From: Haplomitrium mnioides
Taxonomy: Eukaryota; Marchantiophyta; Haplomitriopsida; Calobryales
Direction: 5' to 3'
Length of the DNA: 64,000 nucleotides
Assembly: GCA_049999725.1 (NCBI GenBank)
Contig: JBNGIS010034005.1
Span: 29,071 to 93,070 of the forward strand
Part shown: positions 35,201-47,748 of the stretch, in pieces
Numbering within the stretch: position 1 is the first letter of the stretch
Layout: the number at the start of each line of letters is the position of its first letter
Notes under the pieces: generated by a model
Seen by the model: the letters and a program-made list of their open reading frames with translations, nothing else
Databases searched by the model: none
Told to the model about the DNA's origin: nothing
Made by a program: the position numbers and the translations under genes

Positions 35201-36733
35201 GATCACCGTTAACAAATTTACCATCTGACCTTTAGTAAAGATAGCGAACTTCTAAAAGATGTAAGGAAATATAGAAATCTATAGCTATTGCTATAAATAG
35301 TATCTACTAGTTATCAACTCTTAAGATGAAATTGGATATAAAAACTACAGCTAAAATTAGAGACTAGTAGCGACATATACCGGCCTGTAAATATTTAGTC
35401 ATGGACAGAATTGGCAGTAGTACCGCGGGGAGTAAGAGTCTCCTCTCCAATTGTCAAAGATCTGAGCAGGACCGCCGCCACCTTTGGAGATTTCTTTCCA
35501 CGATCCAAGTCTGGCCTCGACTGGCCATGATGACTAAGTATTTAGAGGCCCGTGCATCTCACGGCAGCCAACCTGTAGTAAAGATTTTAAAACAATCTGT
35601 TTTAAAGAAACGGGGAAAAGGAAAAAAGAAGCAATTACTGAAAGGATAGTACGGCACGCGATACAAGAACGGTACAAATCCCATGAGTTCTTACAAAAGG
35701 AGCCGACATGTAACCTGACTAGCGGGTCTGGTTAAGTCGGTCATCTTACTAACGAGGCATTATTATTAGGTGGTGGAATTTGTAAGGCCTACATTATTTG
35801 ACCTCCGGTTAATTGTAGCCCGATTATTTTAATGGTTATACCGTTATAGACTAACAGAGAGTTACATGCAACTGTTACCTGACTATTAACTGGACACCGA
35901 CGGAGGGATAATAATAATAGAAGAAAGCTAACGGAAGCCGTTACCGAGGTGGGGTTAGGCGACGGCGCGCTGTCGTGGATAGACAGGGTCGCCGGCGTGG
36001 TGACATAAAGCAAAGGAAAGGAGGGCGGCTGGTGGAAGGACAACGGAGAGCGCACTGCACTGTTCTGCTCTGCTCTGCTTTGCTCGCTCTTTGCTCTGCG
36101 ATGCAACGCGGTGGTAGAAGAGGACGACTTGCGTACGTTACGCGAGGGACGCGAAGCTTGGGGTTGGCGGAAAGGGGTACGTTCTAGAGTTGCGGATGGT
36201 GATGGATTGATGGTTAGGTCTTTTCATTTTGAGAGACGCGATGTGCGACGCTGTTGAATTGTATTTTTCTGTTGTCCAAAGTGGAAGTGGTTTGAAGGAG
36301 TGCCGGGCGGTGAGGACTTAGGTGGTGCTCTGCTTTCCTGGACTTTTGTGTGTTATTGTGCCTGTCCCCATTTAGATTAAGGTTGTCTAGAGTGTTAATC
36401 ATGACACATTCTCTTAAGGAATTGAAGAAAGTAGAGTCTGCCGCAGTGTCTTTGTTGAGCTCCTGGAATTTGAGTGTCTCGATCTCTGTGGCTTGCTCGC
36501 TCTGTCCAGCTCGTGTGCGAAGTTTTTTGTGCTACGTAAGTCCGGTTAGTTTTAGGGACTCACGACTTTGTTCTTGCTCCGCTAAATTGAAACTCGTTTA
36601 TTACCTGCAGGCGTATCTTCATCCGTGATCGTTGTAAGTAGTGTAGGTATTTAAGGAAAAGGATGGACACAGGAAAGGTGTAATTCTTTAGCTGCAGCTT
36701 CCGATTCTTAGGCATAGGGGAAAGTGTTTAAAG
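32250..36733. other. Intergenic region between SPP and the Pti1-like kinase
   Basis: The first part is presumably the SPP 3' untranslated region. Open frames at 33485-33724 and 33962-34275 have no domain I recognise and no coherent exon partners. At 34800-34960 the phrase CTGAATGACCGCT(G/C)CCAT plus CAATGC and AAAATCGCTCACTGAATG repeats two to three times. 35050-35400 is AT-rich. 35890-36180 is GC-rich with TCTGCTCTGCTCTGC runs and probably belongs to the promoter and leader of the kinase gene. Confidence 0.5.
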
Positions 36734-39700
36734 ATGGCTTGGTGTACGTGCTGTGACGATGATTCTATTAGCAAGGCGCATGACGAGGCCCAAGTTTATC
36801 ACAACAATGGAAGTATTCCAGGTACAATTTTCGTTCTATGAAATCTTCTCGCCTTATCTTTATCTTAGTGCTTTGATTTTTCCTCAAGGTTGCCAGTCTT
36901 CCCTTGTGGAGCTCGCATCTTACGGCACTTATCGGACAAGAGGAGTTTGTTAGCTTTCCAAGCCTTGATCCGATCACACCTTACGAAAGCAGTAGTGCGT
37001 TCACAAGTAGGCTTGTAAACATGCAGCATTTGTCGTACGATTAGCTTAATCCGCTTGGCAAAATTACTGTTCGCTTTAGTGAAGCTCATGCGAACATCCT
37101 GGACCTCTATATACTCTTCTGACAAATTTCTCGGTTGCAAGAAGCTTATTCTATCCTCTATCGTTCCGGTCATGTCGACAAAGGTGAGGCTTGCTCCGTT
37201 GAAGTCGATTTTGGTTACGTCTGTGGTGGTTCCTAAGGTTTCTGTACGCCATCAATTCGTTATTGGGCAAACGGCATAAGAGTGTTAGAGCTTCAGTACC
37301 CTCGCTGTTCGTCTCACTTCTCGCATTCCTTCTGGCGAGTAATGTCTTGATAGCTTGAGACTGCATTTGTCGCATCTCGTTGCATCTCGTTGGTGGCAAG
37401 AATGGCTTTCCCCTCAGCCCTGGAAATGGAATTCGGTACTGATGTTTGAACAACTGTCTTCCCGTAATTTGCACAGAGCCGAAGTTGCACGTTTATGTCC
37501 AATTCATTACTTCACGTTGCCAAATCTTGGCACATATTGTTTCTCTCTATACTTGTTCTCCGGCCCTGGAATTCCTGTCATTACTGGCCTTCCTCTGGCT
37601 AATTATCTAGTGTGCTTGGGTTGTCTAGGGACAGTGCGAGGTAAATCATGACATGACACCACATGGATACACACTAATTCGCCTTTAATCCTTGTGGTCG
37701 ATTTATTTCTCTAGAGCTGTTAACAATCGAAAAAAAACTGATTCAAGTGTATTTCTTCTAGCTCTTTCTGTGGCACTACTGTCTTGAATAATTGTGATCA
37801 TTTGTATTGTGAGCAGGTGGGCATGCAATGAAAGTAACAGAAACCCCGAAGATGGGTGTTATGCCAAAGCCGCAGCCCATTTCAGCACCGTCAATATCCA
37901 GTGAAGAACTTCGAGATGCTACCGACAATTTCGGACCCAAGGCCCTGATTGGAGAGGGATCGTATGGCAGAGTGTACTATGCAACTTTACATGATGGACG
38001 CGTGGCAGCCATCAAGAAATTGGATGCCAGCACTCAGCCGGACAACGAGTTTCTTACTCAGGTATTTCTAGCTGCGTCTGTCTGAAAAGGCCATAACCTT
38101 AATGGTTGTGGGGTGTGAACTACTGCAATGTTCCGGTTTCATTGGGTTCACTTTGTGAATCATCTCTCAATCTATCTTTCTCACAGCAACTGCTTGCATT
38201 GCATATGAACTCTTGATATCTTTCCAATGCAGGTGTCAATGGTATCCAGGCTGAAAAATGAAAATGTGGTAGAGTTGATAGGCTATTGTCTTGATGGAGC
38301 TCAAAGAGTGTTGGCCTATGAGTTTGCCACCATGGGTTCGCTACACGACATCCTGCATGGTGAGCTGCTTTGATGGCATTGTAGCTTGATACTATGCGTT
38401 TTCTGCTAACTATCTTCTATATGTATTGGTGTATATATGTTAAACTTTTTTTGTAGTAATCCTCTTCAAGTTCAATTTGGTGTTTCCTTCCCACATGTGA
38501 CTAAGATCTTCATTTGTCGTGAACCATTAGTAATTAACTGTTTTTGAGGCATGGGCCTAACTGCCTAGACTTTGACTTGGTTTTGAACAGGGAGGAAAGG
38601 AGTCAAAGGAGCTCAGCCTGGGCCAGTGTTAGATTGGATGCAGCGTGTGAAGATAGCGGTAGGAGCAGCAAGGGGTTTGGAGTACCTTCATGAAAAGGCC
38701 CAGCCTCCAATCATTCACCGGGATATTAAATCAAGCAACGTCCTTTTGTTTGATGATTACACAGCTAAAATTGCGGACTTCAACTTATCCAACCAAGCTC
38801 CTGATATGGCAGCCCGTCTGCACTCCACGCGGGTGCTTGGAACTTTTGGGTATCATGCTCCAGAGTAAGTTTCGTGAGCAATTCAAAATTTGATAGCCGT
38901 CTGACGTATTTCTCAGCTTATTGAGTGAGTTTCTCCGCCTGTTCAGCGAGCTATCAGTAACGTAATCTTTACTTAATGCGGGCAATGTAAAGCTTCATGA
39001 CATGAACCGTTACCCTGATTGTTAGTGTCAGTGCACAAAGACGGTTCAAGTTCCCAGGAACTGATATGTCATGTAGAATGAAGAGGGGATCTCTGTAGGT
39101 TTCAAGGCAGTCATGTTCACGGCTGCTCTCAAATGGATTGCATGGGGAAGTTCTTAGTGAATCTTTTTGAAAATGACCTCTTTGTGGACCAGAGTATTTT
39201 TTCCACCCAAGTCTTATTACTTGGATGGTACTTCTTGGCTTGGAAACAGTGACGAATAACGACAACTGAAATGAGGGTATGATTCCATGTTTTACGGCAT
39301 GGGCATGGCTCTCATCTTCATTGGTTGCAAGGATATTACTTATTTGCAGAACTAGTGTAGATCCAAGGGGCCAGAGCGGCTAGGAGTCGTGATAATCCTT
39401 ATTGTGAAAAAGATGTTAGATGTGAAAAAGGATACCATACTGGTCACTTTTCAGGGCCTGTTAGCTTGGAGTGGGGTGATATCAGGTTTAGGGCCAGCCA
39501 AGCCTCAGGGCAGGATTCAGTTACCCATTGCCCCTCTTCTTCCTCCTTTACCTGGCGAAAAGTTTTAGATGGGTTGGTAAAAGGCTTGCTAGAAAGGCCG
39601 ATTAGTCACGAGCCGTCACAGCATATTCCGACCTGGAGTAGATGATGGCTAGTTGATCAAAACTTATGCAAGGCGGTCTATTATGCTACTCACCAGCAGT

Positions 39701-40586
39701 TTTGTTATGTTTCATTGCTGTAATTTAGCTGTATGATGGTGCATATGATTGGATTCTTGAAGACTGGACCAGCCCACGAACCGGAACCCCACCATCTGAC
39801 TTTTCAAATGTTCTGACATCTTGTGTGCAGGTATGCCATGACCGGACAATTAACGCAGAAGAGTGATGTATACAGTTTTGGTGTTGTTCTGTTGGAGCTT
39901 CTTACAGGAAGAAAGCCAGTGGATCATTTAATGCCTCGTGGCCAACAAAGTCTTGTTACTTGGGTATGACTTGGAAGCCTCTGAAAATGTTGATCTGACA
40001 TTTTGTATCTAAGAATCGTTGATTGAGAATTTAATTTGGTACAAGCAACTCCGAGGCTAAGCAACTAAGTGTTTTGACGTGAGTACGAAGCTAGTGCAAA
40101 TGTTGATGTGCAAATTACACATGAAGCATCTTAAATTGTCTTCAATTTTATGCAGGCAACTCCAAGGCTAAGTGAAGATAAAGTGAAGCAGTGTGTGGAC
40201 CCGAAGTTGAAGACCGATTACCCTCCAAAGGCTGTAGCAAAGGTAAGAGCTGTCCAAGGAACAACTGCATTTTGAAAGAGGCAGGAAGGAGTAATTCTGA
40301 TATGAGTCGAAGTCCTGAAAATAATGTTTCTCACCGAAATAGGCTTGTTGATGACGGTTTATCCTTTCCCGTCTGGTTTCCTGAATTTCATATTATTGTC
40401 GTGCAATTTTTAACAGAGCTAATTATTTTCGCTGTTCTGGATTGTTTGCAGATGGCTGCTGTGGCTGCCTTATGTGTGCAGTATGAGGCTGACTTTCGCC
40501 CAAGCATGGGCATTGTCGTTAAGGCACTACAACCACTTCTGACCACTAGGCCTACTGCTCCTTCTGGGTCTCCAGCCATGGATTAA
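36734..40586 (+). CDS. Pti1-like receptor-like cytoplasmic kinase
   Basis: Soluble Ser/Thr kinase of the Pti1 family, which acts downstream of receptor kinases. Seven exons: 36734-36821, 37817-38061, 38233-38359, 38591-38864, 39831-39963, 40156-40242, 40452-40586. They encode 362 residues, the family's usual length. The N-terminus MAWCTCC has three cysteines that could be S-acylated for membrane attachment, as in other Pti1 proteins. Glycine loop GEGSYGRVY at 75-83, ATP-binding Lys96 (AAIKK), catalytic loop HRDIKSSN at 196-203. The magnesium-binding motif reads [11 protein letters not shown] at 215-225, so DFN replaces DFG. The activation segment [19 protein letters not shown] and the C-terminal [19 protein letters not shown] are family hallmarks. 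Intron 1 (995 bp) splits the Cys-rich head from the kinase. Confidence 0.94.
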
Positions 40587-42185
40587 CTGTCTGGTTTTGG
40601 TCGTTATTGAAATGTATTGGCAGATAAGGTGTTATCTGCAGAAAGACAGCTTTGGGAGAGACATCCGTTATTTTGCAACTAAGAAATCGGTGTGGCTGTA
40701 TTTGTCGAAGTTGTTGCATTAAGGTCTCACTAGAGAGACAATAATGTGCATCTGTTCTTTGTAATGCCTTTTCCGATAGTTCCCTTTTTGTTAGTTGACT
40801 TGTAATATGGTTCGGAAACTGGGAAACTTTATGTCCCTGACAGGAAACTGTCATGGGACTCCTTTGAAGGTATTTCTGAGGCAAGGGGTTTTGGGCTTTG
40901 CAATGTGGGAGAATGGTTACCACAGGACAGAGGCCTTCACCCACATTACATACTGCATTGCAAGGTAATGCTGAACAAGCCTCTGGATATGCACATGCAG
41001 GGATGTTCACTGATGGATATGGACCACGTGAGGGCCCGAGCCTCTCAAGTTTAGTCACTTGTGAGTGTACAGATAGGTATAGGAATTTTTATTCATTCAA
41101 AGTTGGTATTTCACATATGCGAGTAGATGGGCGATGGTCGCACTCTTACACCACTGCTCCCCATTCATCTTAGTGCAGTGCGGCTCGAACTGTAACTTCT
41201 CATCTATTATTGTTGACGATTCTTCATTTTAACGGAGTGAATTTTCATCGCTCATCATAATATTCGTTTTAAGAAATTGTCACTTTCTCTTCCACTCCAA
41301 TTCCGAGGTGCAGTGTAGCTATCAACGAGGGGCATGCAGTGTATGGAAGGGGAACGCAACGGTGTTGAAAGCTCAGAAAAAAGCCGTTGGAGAAAATTTG
41401 AAAATATAATGATGCAGACACGTGACAATGGACAGATGAATGAAACGACCTGAGCTTTCATTAATGAAGCGCACACTATCATATTTCAAAATCGTTGACC
41501 AGCACCTACCTACAGTTGATATGAGCACACGTACAGTGGTTACGTTCCCAAAATGGTGCGTTGCCCTTACAGGAGATACGTTGGGTGGAGAGATAAGTGA
41601 AGGACTCCCACTAATTGAAACTCTCAAAGGATTAATGAATGCCTTAACTTAGATTCCTTAATCCCTTTATTAACGTCCGGGTTTAGCATCGTGGTATAAT
41701 TCTCGCCTAATCGTGATTTTTATCCCTTTAATTAACTCTTCGCAATTAAGCTTTCGGGAATTTCAAAAACTAGGGCTTGTCAGTCATGCACGGCATACAT
41801 CCATGGGGCCATGGGCATGGATGGATGGCCATGGAGAAGAGGGTTTTCGTTGAGGCATTTCATTCATCGGGCTCTTGGACCGTGGAAGAGGAGCTGAAAG
41901 CAGAGAGAGGGCGAGAGAGAGGGAGTTCAGTGCCCTGCTCGAGGAGCAACGATGAAAAGGACGGAAGAAACCATTCAGAGCTGAAGCGATTATCAGGGAA
42001 ACGGTGGCCATGGCGCTGTTGAAGTGTTTAGTTTCGATGTGGGAGTACCATGGGTGTCTGTTAAGAAGGGTCGGTGCCGTTGAAGCAGCCGGTGGTCGTT
42101 AAGGGTTTTGAAATTTCGAAGGCCGTGGTTGTGGTGTTGCGTGTGCGGGCATAGTCTGAAATTCTGAACGACAGCGTTGGGAAGT
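40587..42185. other. Intergenic region, Pti1-like kinase to WD40-like gene
   Basis: Probably the kinase 3' untranslated region followed by the promoter and leader of the next gene. 41770-41850 holds several CCATGGGC/CATGGATGG words and upstream ATGs that open only short frames. No domain seen. Confidence 0.5.
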
Positions 42186-44947
42186 ATGGAGTCGATGAAA
42201 ATACACAGCAGTCCCAGGCCCACCGGTGGACGACGCGTCGTGGCTGGTAAAAGACCCCGACCTGATGGCTCCGAGAACTGCGTCAAGAAGTTGCTGCGGC
42301 GAGAGATTAGCCGTGCTGGTAACTGGGCCTTCAATCGCAGCAATTCGCAGGAAAAATTCCGCAACTTCCATCTCCAGGTTTGTTCCGCATCTTGTTCGTG
42401 TCTCTGTGACGTATCTCTTGTGCTCCAGCGCTTTTTCTTGCCATTTTTCTCGCTTAAACTTGGCTGTGCAAAAATATCAATTTGAAAGTTGTGCGCTTTC
42501 GTCCTGCTGGAATTGCTCACGAAAGTGCCTCACGGTGATCTCTTTTGATAGATAAGCACGGCCCTCGGTAATTCTAGCAACTCGAATGGAAGTTCTGTTA
42601 TACTGGAATAGTTTATTATCCATAACTATAATAGCTTGAACTGGAATAACGAAAGAAACCAAGGTTGTGTGAAAGCACTCGCGTTGTCAAGTGCGTAGGT
42701 CATGTTATTCTCGTTATTTTATTCTGGTCATCTTGTTCCAGTCCCAAGAACATGCCGACTTGTGGCTGCGATTGTGATTTTCTCTCCTGTTCTTTCAGAT
42801 GAATCTTGTGAGTAGGGTTTCTTCGGCTCTTTGATGCAGTATCAGAGGACTACTAGAGGATATGTGTACTGATGGTTGAATGTGGCCCTCCCTAGCGTCA
42901 GTGTATGAGTATGACCTATTGAGATTTGAATCAGTGTTTCCTATGGCCGACCTAAAATGAGCAGTCGTAATTTGAGAGCCAGTCTTTGGAAAAGTCTGCA
43001 CTATAGCTTTTAGCTTTCTTGCGCCATGTTTGTAAAGTTCATGATCAACTCTTACTCACCCTGAATTTTCCGCAGGAGGAGTTCGACACGCACGACCCGA
43101 AAGCCCATCATTTCTTGAAGCTCCCATTTTTAAAGAAAAGATCACGCATTGTGGAGATTGTTGCTGCCCGAGATACAGTTTTTGCTCTAACCCATTCCGG
43201 CATATGTGCTGCTTTCAGTCGAGGTGCGGCACTGTGCCCGAGCTTGAAGATTTTTTCGCTATATTTGGTCTTTCAAAATCTACTATGAAGGGGAAAGAGT
43301 ACGTTCTGATTGTGATCTACCTTTCCTGACCAGAAACAAACAAAAGAATATGTTTCTTGAACATAAGCTCGGACGAAGTTATTCGCAGTCTGTTCTACAA
43401 CAAGAACAACGACTCTCTCATCACAGTCTCTGTGTATGCGTCCGACAACTTCAGCTCTCTGAAGTGTCGAACCACGCCCATCGAGTAAGTGAGGTGTATG
43501 TTTGTTTCTGCCAAACTGGGTTTTAATATAGTTTCTTCCAGCAATCTCATGGTTCTTGTCTCTGAAATGGTGCTCTTGTTTCGTTGAGTTACAGATACAT
43601 ACGTCGTGGCCAACCTGATGCGGGTTTTCCTTTGTTCGAATCAGAATCCTTGCGATGGCCTGGCTTTGTGGAATTTGATGATGTGAATGGAAAAGTTCTC
43701 ACTTATTCAGCGCAGGACCGGTGAGATTTTGGGTCTACATGCCTTTTTCTGTTCGTTCCTCGTTTTTGGAACAGGTTTCGTTTGTCCCATTCTTTGTATC
43801 CAGGGGGCTGACGTAATGCAACGGTCGCTGCAGTATTTACAAGGTTTTCGATTTGAAGAACTACACGATGCTGTACTCTATCTCTGACAAACATGTGAAC
43901 GAGATCAAAATAAGGTGTGTTTTGTAGTCATGCTCGGTATTTCTTATTTAGTTTGTGGAATTCGTTGTTGGAGGATTATTCTTCTGACGTCTTGGGATTG
44001 GTTCTTTTGTAGCCCTGGAATCATGCTGCTTATATTCGACAGAGCTCAAAGCCATGTCCCACTGAAAATCTTGTCCATTGAAGATGGATCCGTGCTCAAA
44101 GCATTCAACCACTTACTGCATCGAAACAAAAAGGTTGATTTCATAGAGCAGTTCAATGAGAAATTATTGGTGAAGCAGGAGAACGAAAATCTCCAAATTC
44201 TAGATGTAAGTTGCACTGTACAGCAAGAGTTCTATCTCTTCATTCACTTCAAACTCGATAGTATCGCAAGTTTGCAACATTTACCGGGGACATGTGGGTA
44301 GCCGTGTGAGATTTTCCTGACGTGTTGTAACAGGTGAGAAATGCCCAGCTTACTGAAGTTAGCAGAACAGAATTTATGACGCCTTCAGCGTTCATCTTCT
44401 TGTATGAGAACCAGTTGTTCCTGACCTTCCGCAACAGAACTGTTGCTGTATGGAACTTTCGGGGAGAACTAGTCACATCATTTGAAGATCATTTATTGAG
44501 GTATCCAGACTGCAATACCAACAACATATACATAACAAGCGAACAGGATCTCATTATATCATATTGCAAGGCCCATCCCGAGAACTGCTGTGACGAAGCA
44601 GGTAATTTGTGCAACTGCACCCGTTTCTCAACATCCATTTCTAAATCACTCTGGTACTTGAGTTATTTTAAAGATTTTTTTTGGTTGACGGGAAATCTGT
44701 TGCCTTGTCTTTTTTTGCAGTTGGTTCAATCAATATAAGCAACATTCTTACTGGGAAATGTTTGGCCAAAATAAGAGCTGATGATCCTTGCGTTAATATC
44801 AGTCCGCGAGCTAGAAGCAATTCTTCAATAATCAGAAGTACCGTCCAGGAAGCTCTTGAAGATGTAACAGCCCTTTTTTATGATGAAGAAAGAAATGAAA
44901 TCTACACAGGAAATAGGCATGGATTAGTTCATGTGTGGTCCAATTGA
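42186..44947 (+). CDS. Conserved plant WD40/transducin-like protein
   Basis: Eight exons in consistent phase: 42186-42377, 43076-43223, 43334-43484, 43595-43720, 43834-43914, 44013-44205, 44334-44601, 44721-44947. They encode 461 residues. The sequence is strongly like a plant family of uncharacterised WD40-like proteins: REISRAGNWAFNRSNSQEKF near the N-terminus, FDTHDPKAHHFLKLPFLKKR, VIRSLFYNKNNDSLITVSV, DDVNGKVLTYSAQD, GIMLLIFDRA, NRTVAVWNFRGELVTSFEDH, and a final VTALFYDEERNEIYTGNRHG then HVWSN. The repeating hydrophobic blocks ending in (V/I)W or (V/F)D suggest a beta-propeller scaffold. No catalytic motif or signal peptide is visible and the basic N-terminal patch could be nuclear. Function is not known to me. 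ATG at 42186 starts the only frame that joins exon 2, and an upstream in-frame TTG is not used. Confidence 0.85.
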
Positions 44948-45791
44948 CACAGTCTCTCGTGTCATTCAACAGCCCAGATCCTGTTTTGCTTATAATTCTG
45001 TTAGTTTTTGGGTCTGGAATGTATTTTATAGAGTACGAGTGTGTGCCTTCTGAAAGGAAGAGCAGCATGGCCAGGATAAAATGGTCGTTCTGCATTGTGG
45101 ATGGGCTTGAAGAAGCCCTTTGCTATAGCATGGTCTAGATGCGACGTGAGTAAGGAAGGAAGGCACAGACTACGTTGGGTCCTATGTTGCCTGAGGATCA
45201 GCAAGGAAATGGTAGAAATGGCTGCTATGCTGTAAGCATCAAACTCAGTTAATATCTAACAGGTGAAGCCTCTTTCTCAACTTTGTACTGAAGAATTTGT
45301 ATAGAGATTAGTTTTCAACAGTTCCAGTTGCAGGGTTTCGACTCTTTGGTAAAAATGCATACTCATTGCTCGAGATTGGGCTGTGATGCAGGCTGGGCAT
45401 CTTTATAGGATCATCAGAAATCTTAGTTTCTAGTACATTTAGATCCATGACAAATGTGTGCATAGGGAGTAGTTCTGTTTTTCCTCGGGGTCGGAACGGA
45501 CGAAGAAACCGGTAGAGGTGGGAAGGAGAGATAATGTCTTGTCCACATTTGTCCTGTGCACATGCGATTTCTTTTATAAGAATCATTTTGAGAACGAGTA
45601 ATTTTCTTACCGGAAACAGCACAAGATAAATAGTGCCCAAACGCACATTCTTGAGAAATCGAGTACATGCATTAAGTTGGATAGTGGAAATAACTTCATG
45701 AAATTGGCTTGAAGATGAGTACTTAAAGTTAAAAACAAATTCATCGATAATACGACGAAAAGTACATATAATCATGAACTGTTCCATCAAG
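44948..45791. other. Convergent intergenic region
   Basis: Lies between the 3' ends of the WD40-like gene (plus) and the CYP28-type gene (minus). It must hold both 3' untranslated regions. No further gene is supported. Confidence 0.55.
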
Positions 45792-47031
45792 TTACGGGAG
45801 CGCAGGAGGAAAGAACGGCAAACCCATAGCCAACTCTCCACATCTCGATATTACCACCGATCTTAGAGGACGATTCCAAAAATTCCGAGCGCTTACAGCT
45901 CTCTCATCGCCCAGGAATTCGGCAATATCGTTAAATTGTCGAATTCTTTCACTTGGCTTGTAGGTGGGAACAGCGGCCACTCCGGCCACCACATCGAATC
46001 CTGCAAGAACATTGGATTGGTCTCGGAATACATTTCTTCATTTCTTTCTCGTTTATGATATAGAAATCAACGGCGGCTTCAGTGCTACTAACCTTCAAGC
46101 ACCGCACCGATAACAATGTTCCCATTGTCCAATTGCGTGGCCGGTCCTGGACCTACAGGATTAAAGGACATCTGAGCTGATGTAGCACCCAATTTGAAAC
46201 GATTTGAAAAGCTAACTTGCCAGCGGAAATAGAAATACCTGTGGTAATGAGAAACTCCACATTACGATAGCCTGTGCTGAGTTTGAGTTGTTCGTCGTCA
46301 TCGTTTTCTCCGAGGCACAGCGACACAGTGCCTGGTCGGGTGTGACGAAGCTTATACGCTTTAGGGGACACGGTTTCCAAATTCCTATCCAGCTTCAAAA
46401 GCCCTGCAACCTCTCCCCTCTCCTTACTACCCTGTCTCCCTGCCAGAATATACTGACCGGGAATAATTCTGTTGACAATAGTTCCTGCGTATGAAGCACC
46501 CGCTTGCCCAGTGCACATTGCGATGAAATGTCGTACCGAAATGGGAACTTGCTTCCCATACAATCCTATAACAATTCGCCCCAAAGGCTCCCCATCGGTA
46601 CAAACTTGCGAGGCATTGCCCAATGTCCGATCGTTGCGGCTTGTATTTGGGCAAAGACTGAGATCGAAATACACTTTATCCGTTATCGTAGTGTCCACTA
46701 TGACATTCTCCCGCATTTCGACACTCTCCTCCGCTCTAACCTCTGAGGCCAACGCCACGACTCCTCCCGCCACAATAACTTCCCTCCGCGACAAACTCAA
46801 TAATCCTGCGGCTCCTCCTGATATCCTTGCATCACTGCGCACACAAACCCTCTCCTCTTTCTTCTTAATCTCCTCTCCTCTTCCACTTCTCTCTGCTCTG
46901 CACCTGAGCTGCGTCATCACCCTCGCACTGTTCAATCCCGCCATCGCCACCCCACTGCGCACACAGCACCCTCGCCATCGCTCCTTCACTTCAAACGCAA
47001 TCAGCGAGACAGACAGATCTGGCGATCGCAA
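45792..47031 (-). CDS. CYP28: CYP28-type chloroplast cyclophilin-like protein
   Basis: Cyclophilin-fold protein of the thylakoid lumen. Three exons on the minus strand: 47031-46239, 46152-46093, 46000-45792, phase-consistent, 353 residues from the first ATG (Met30 is another possible start). The N-terminus is basic and transit-peptide-like. Residues 81-100 read SRREVIVAGGVVALASEVRA, a twin-arginine thylakoid signal with a cleavage-like site. The mature part matches Arabidopsis CYP28 as I recall it: VYFDLSLCPN, GRIVIGLYGKQVPISV, IIPGQYILAGRQG, PGTVSLCLGENDDDEQ, YRNVEFLITTGPGPATQLD, PTYKPSERIRQFNDIAEFLG. Several catalytic cyclophilin residues are replaced, so isomerase activity is doubtful. Reverse-strand open frames over exon 1 are shadows. 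Confidence 0.9.
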
Positions 47032-47748
47032 TCCCTTTCAAACAGTGATATGTTACTGCTTCGTCTTCCCAATTCACTTGCATTGCAGGGGTTAAGTACT
47101 TGTCTTCCTTCTTTTGAAATGTTTTCTGAAGATCTTAATTTTGAATTGTGACATGTTTTATTACATGTACGTAGTGGGAGGACCAAGAAAGCTCCACCAG
47201 AAGTTACAGAAGCAAAAGAGCCCAAATTCTCAATAGAAAATGTACGCAAACTTCTTCTTTTTTTCGTCTTCTTCTTTCGTGTAGTTGCTTAGAGATTCAG
47301 AGATGATTTAGGGCTGTGTTGCCTAAAGGGGTCAATGCCAGGGTCCGAACAACAGAAACGCGACACGTGTATACTCATCACTCCTGAAAGCAAGGAAGCA
47401 AAGCTAAGGGAGGAGAGGAATTGGAATGGAAGGATGGCGTGAGGGATTGGAGGCGGAGCAGGAGGAGCAGAGGCCGCGAGTGATCGAATGATTGCTATGC
47501 AATGCAGCCTCGATGTGAGTTGTGATTTCTCCACTTTTCAGATCTGCTGAAAACTCACTTTGAATTTGTGTTGCGGTGACTGTGTGAGTCGTCTTTGCGC
47601 GATATTTGAGCTATTGAGAAACATGCCGTGTGCTTGAATACTAAATGGTGGCGGGTGCCGGATGTCGTTTATGTCTTCATATACTGGTTTGAGGAGTTGA
47701 TAGAAACTATACTCTCTGCTTTTTGTGAATGAAGGGCGCTTTCTGCAG
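47032..47748. promoter_or_regulatory. Divergent promoter region, CYP28-type / PAT10-type genes
   Basis: The minus-strand cyclophilin and plus-strand S-acyltransferase diverge from here. A coding-like stretch at about 47175-47240 (RTKKAPPEVTEAKEPKFSIE, bounded by AG and GTACGC) may be an exon of something, but I could not join it to either neighbour. The missing first exon of the S-acyltransferase should also lie here. Confidence 0.4.

Noticed and set aside
46472-47095. 207-codon plus-strand open frame
   Set aside because: Shadow of the CYP28-type exon on the other strand.
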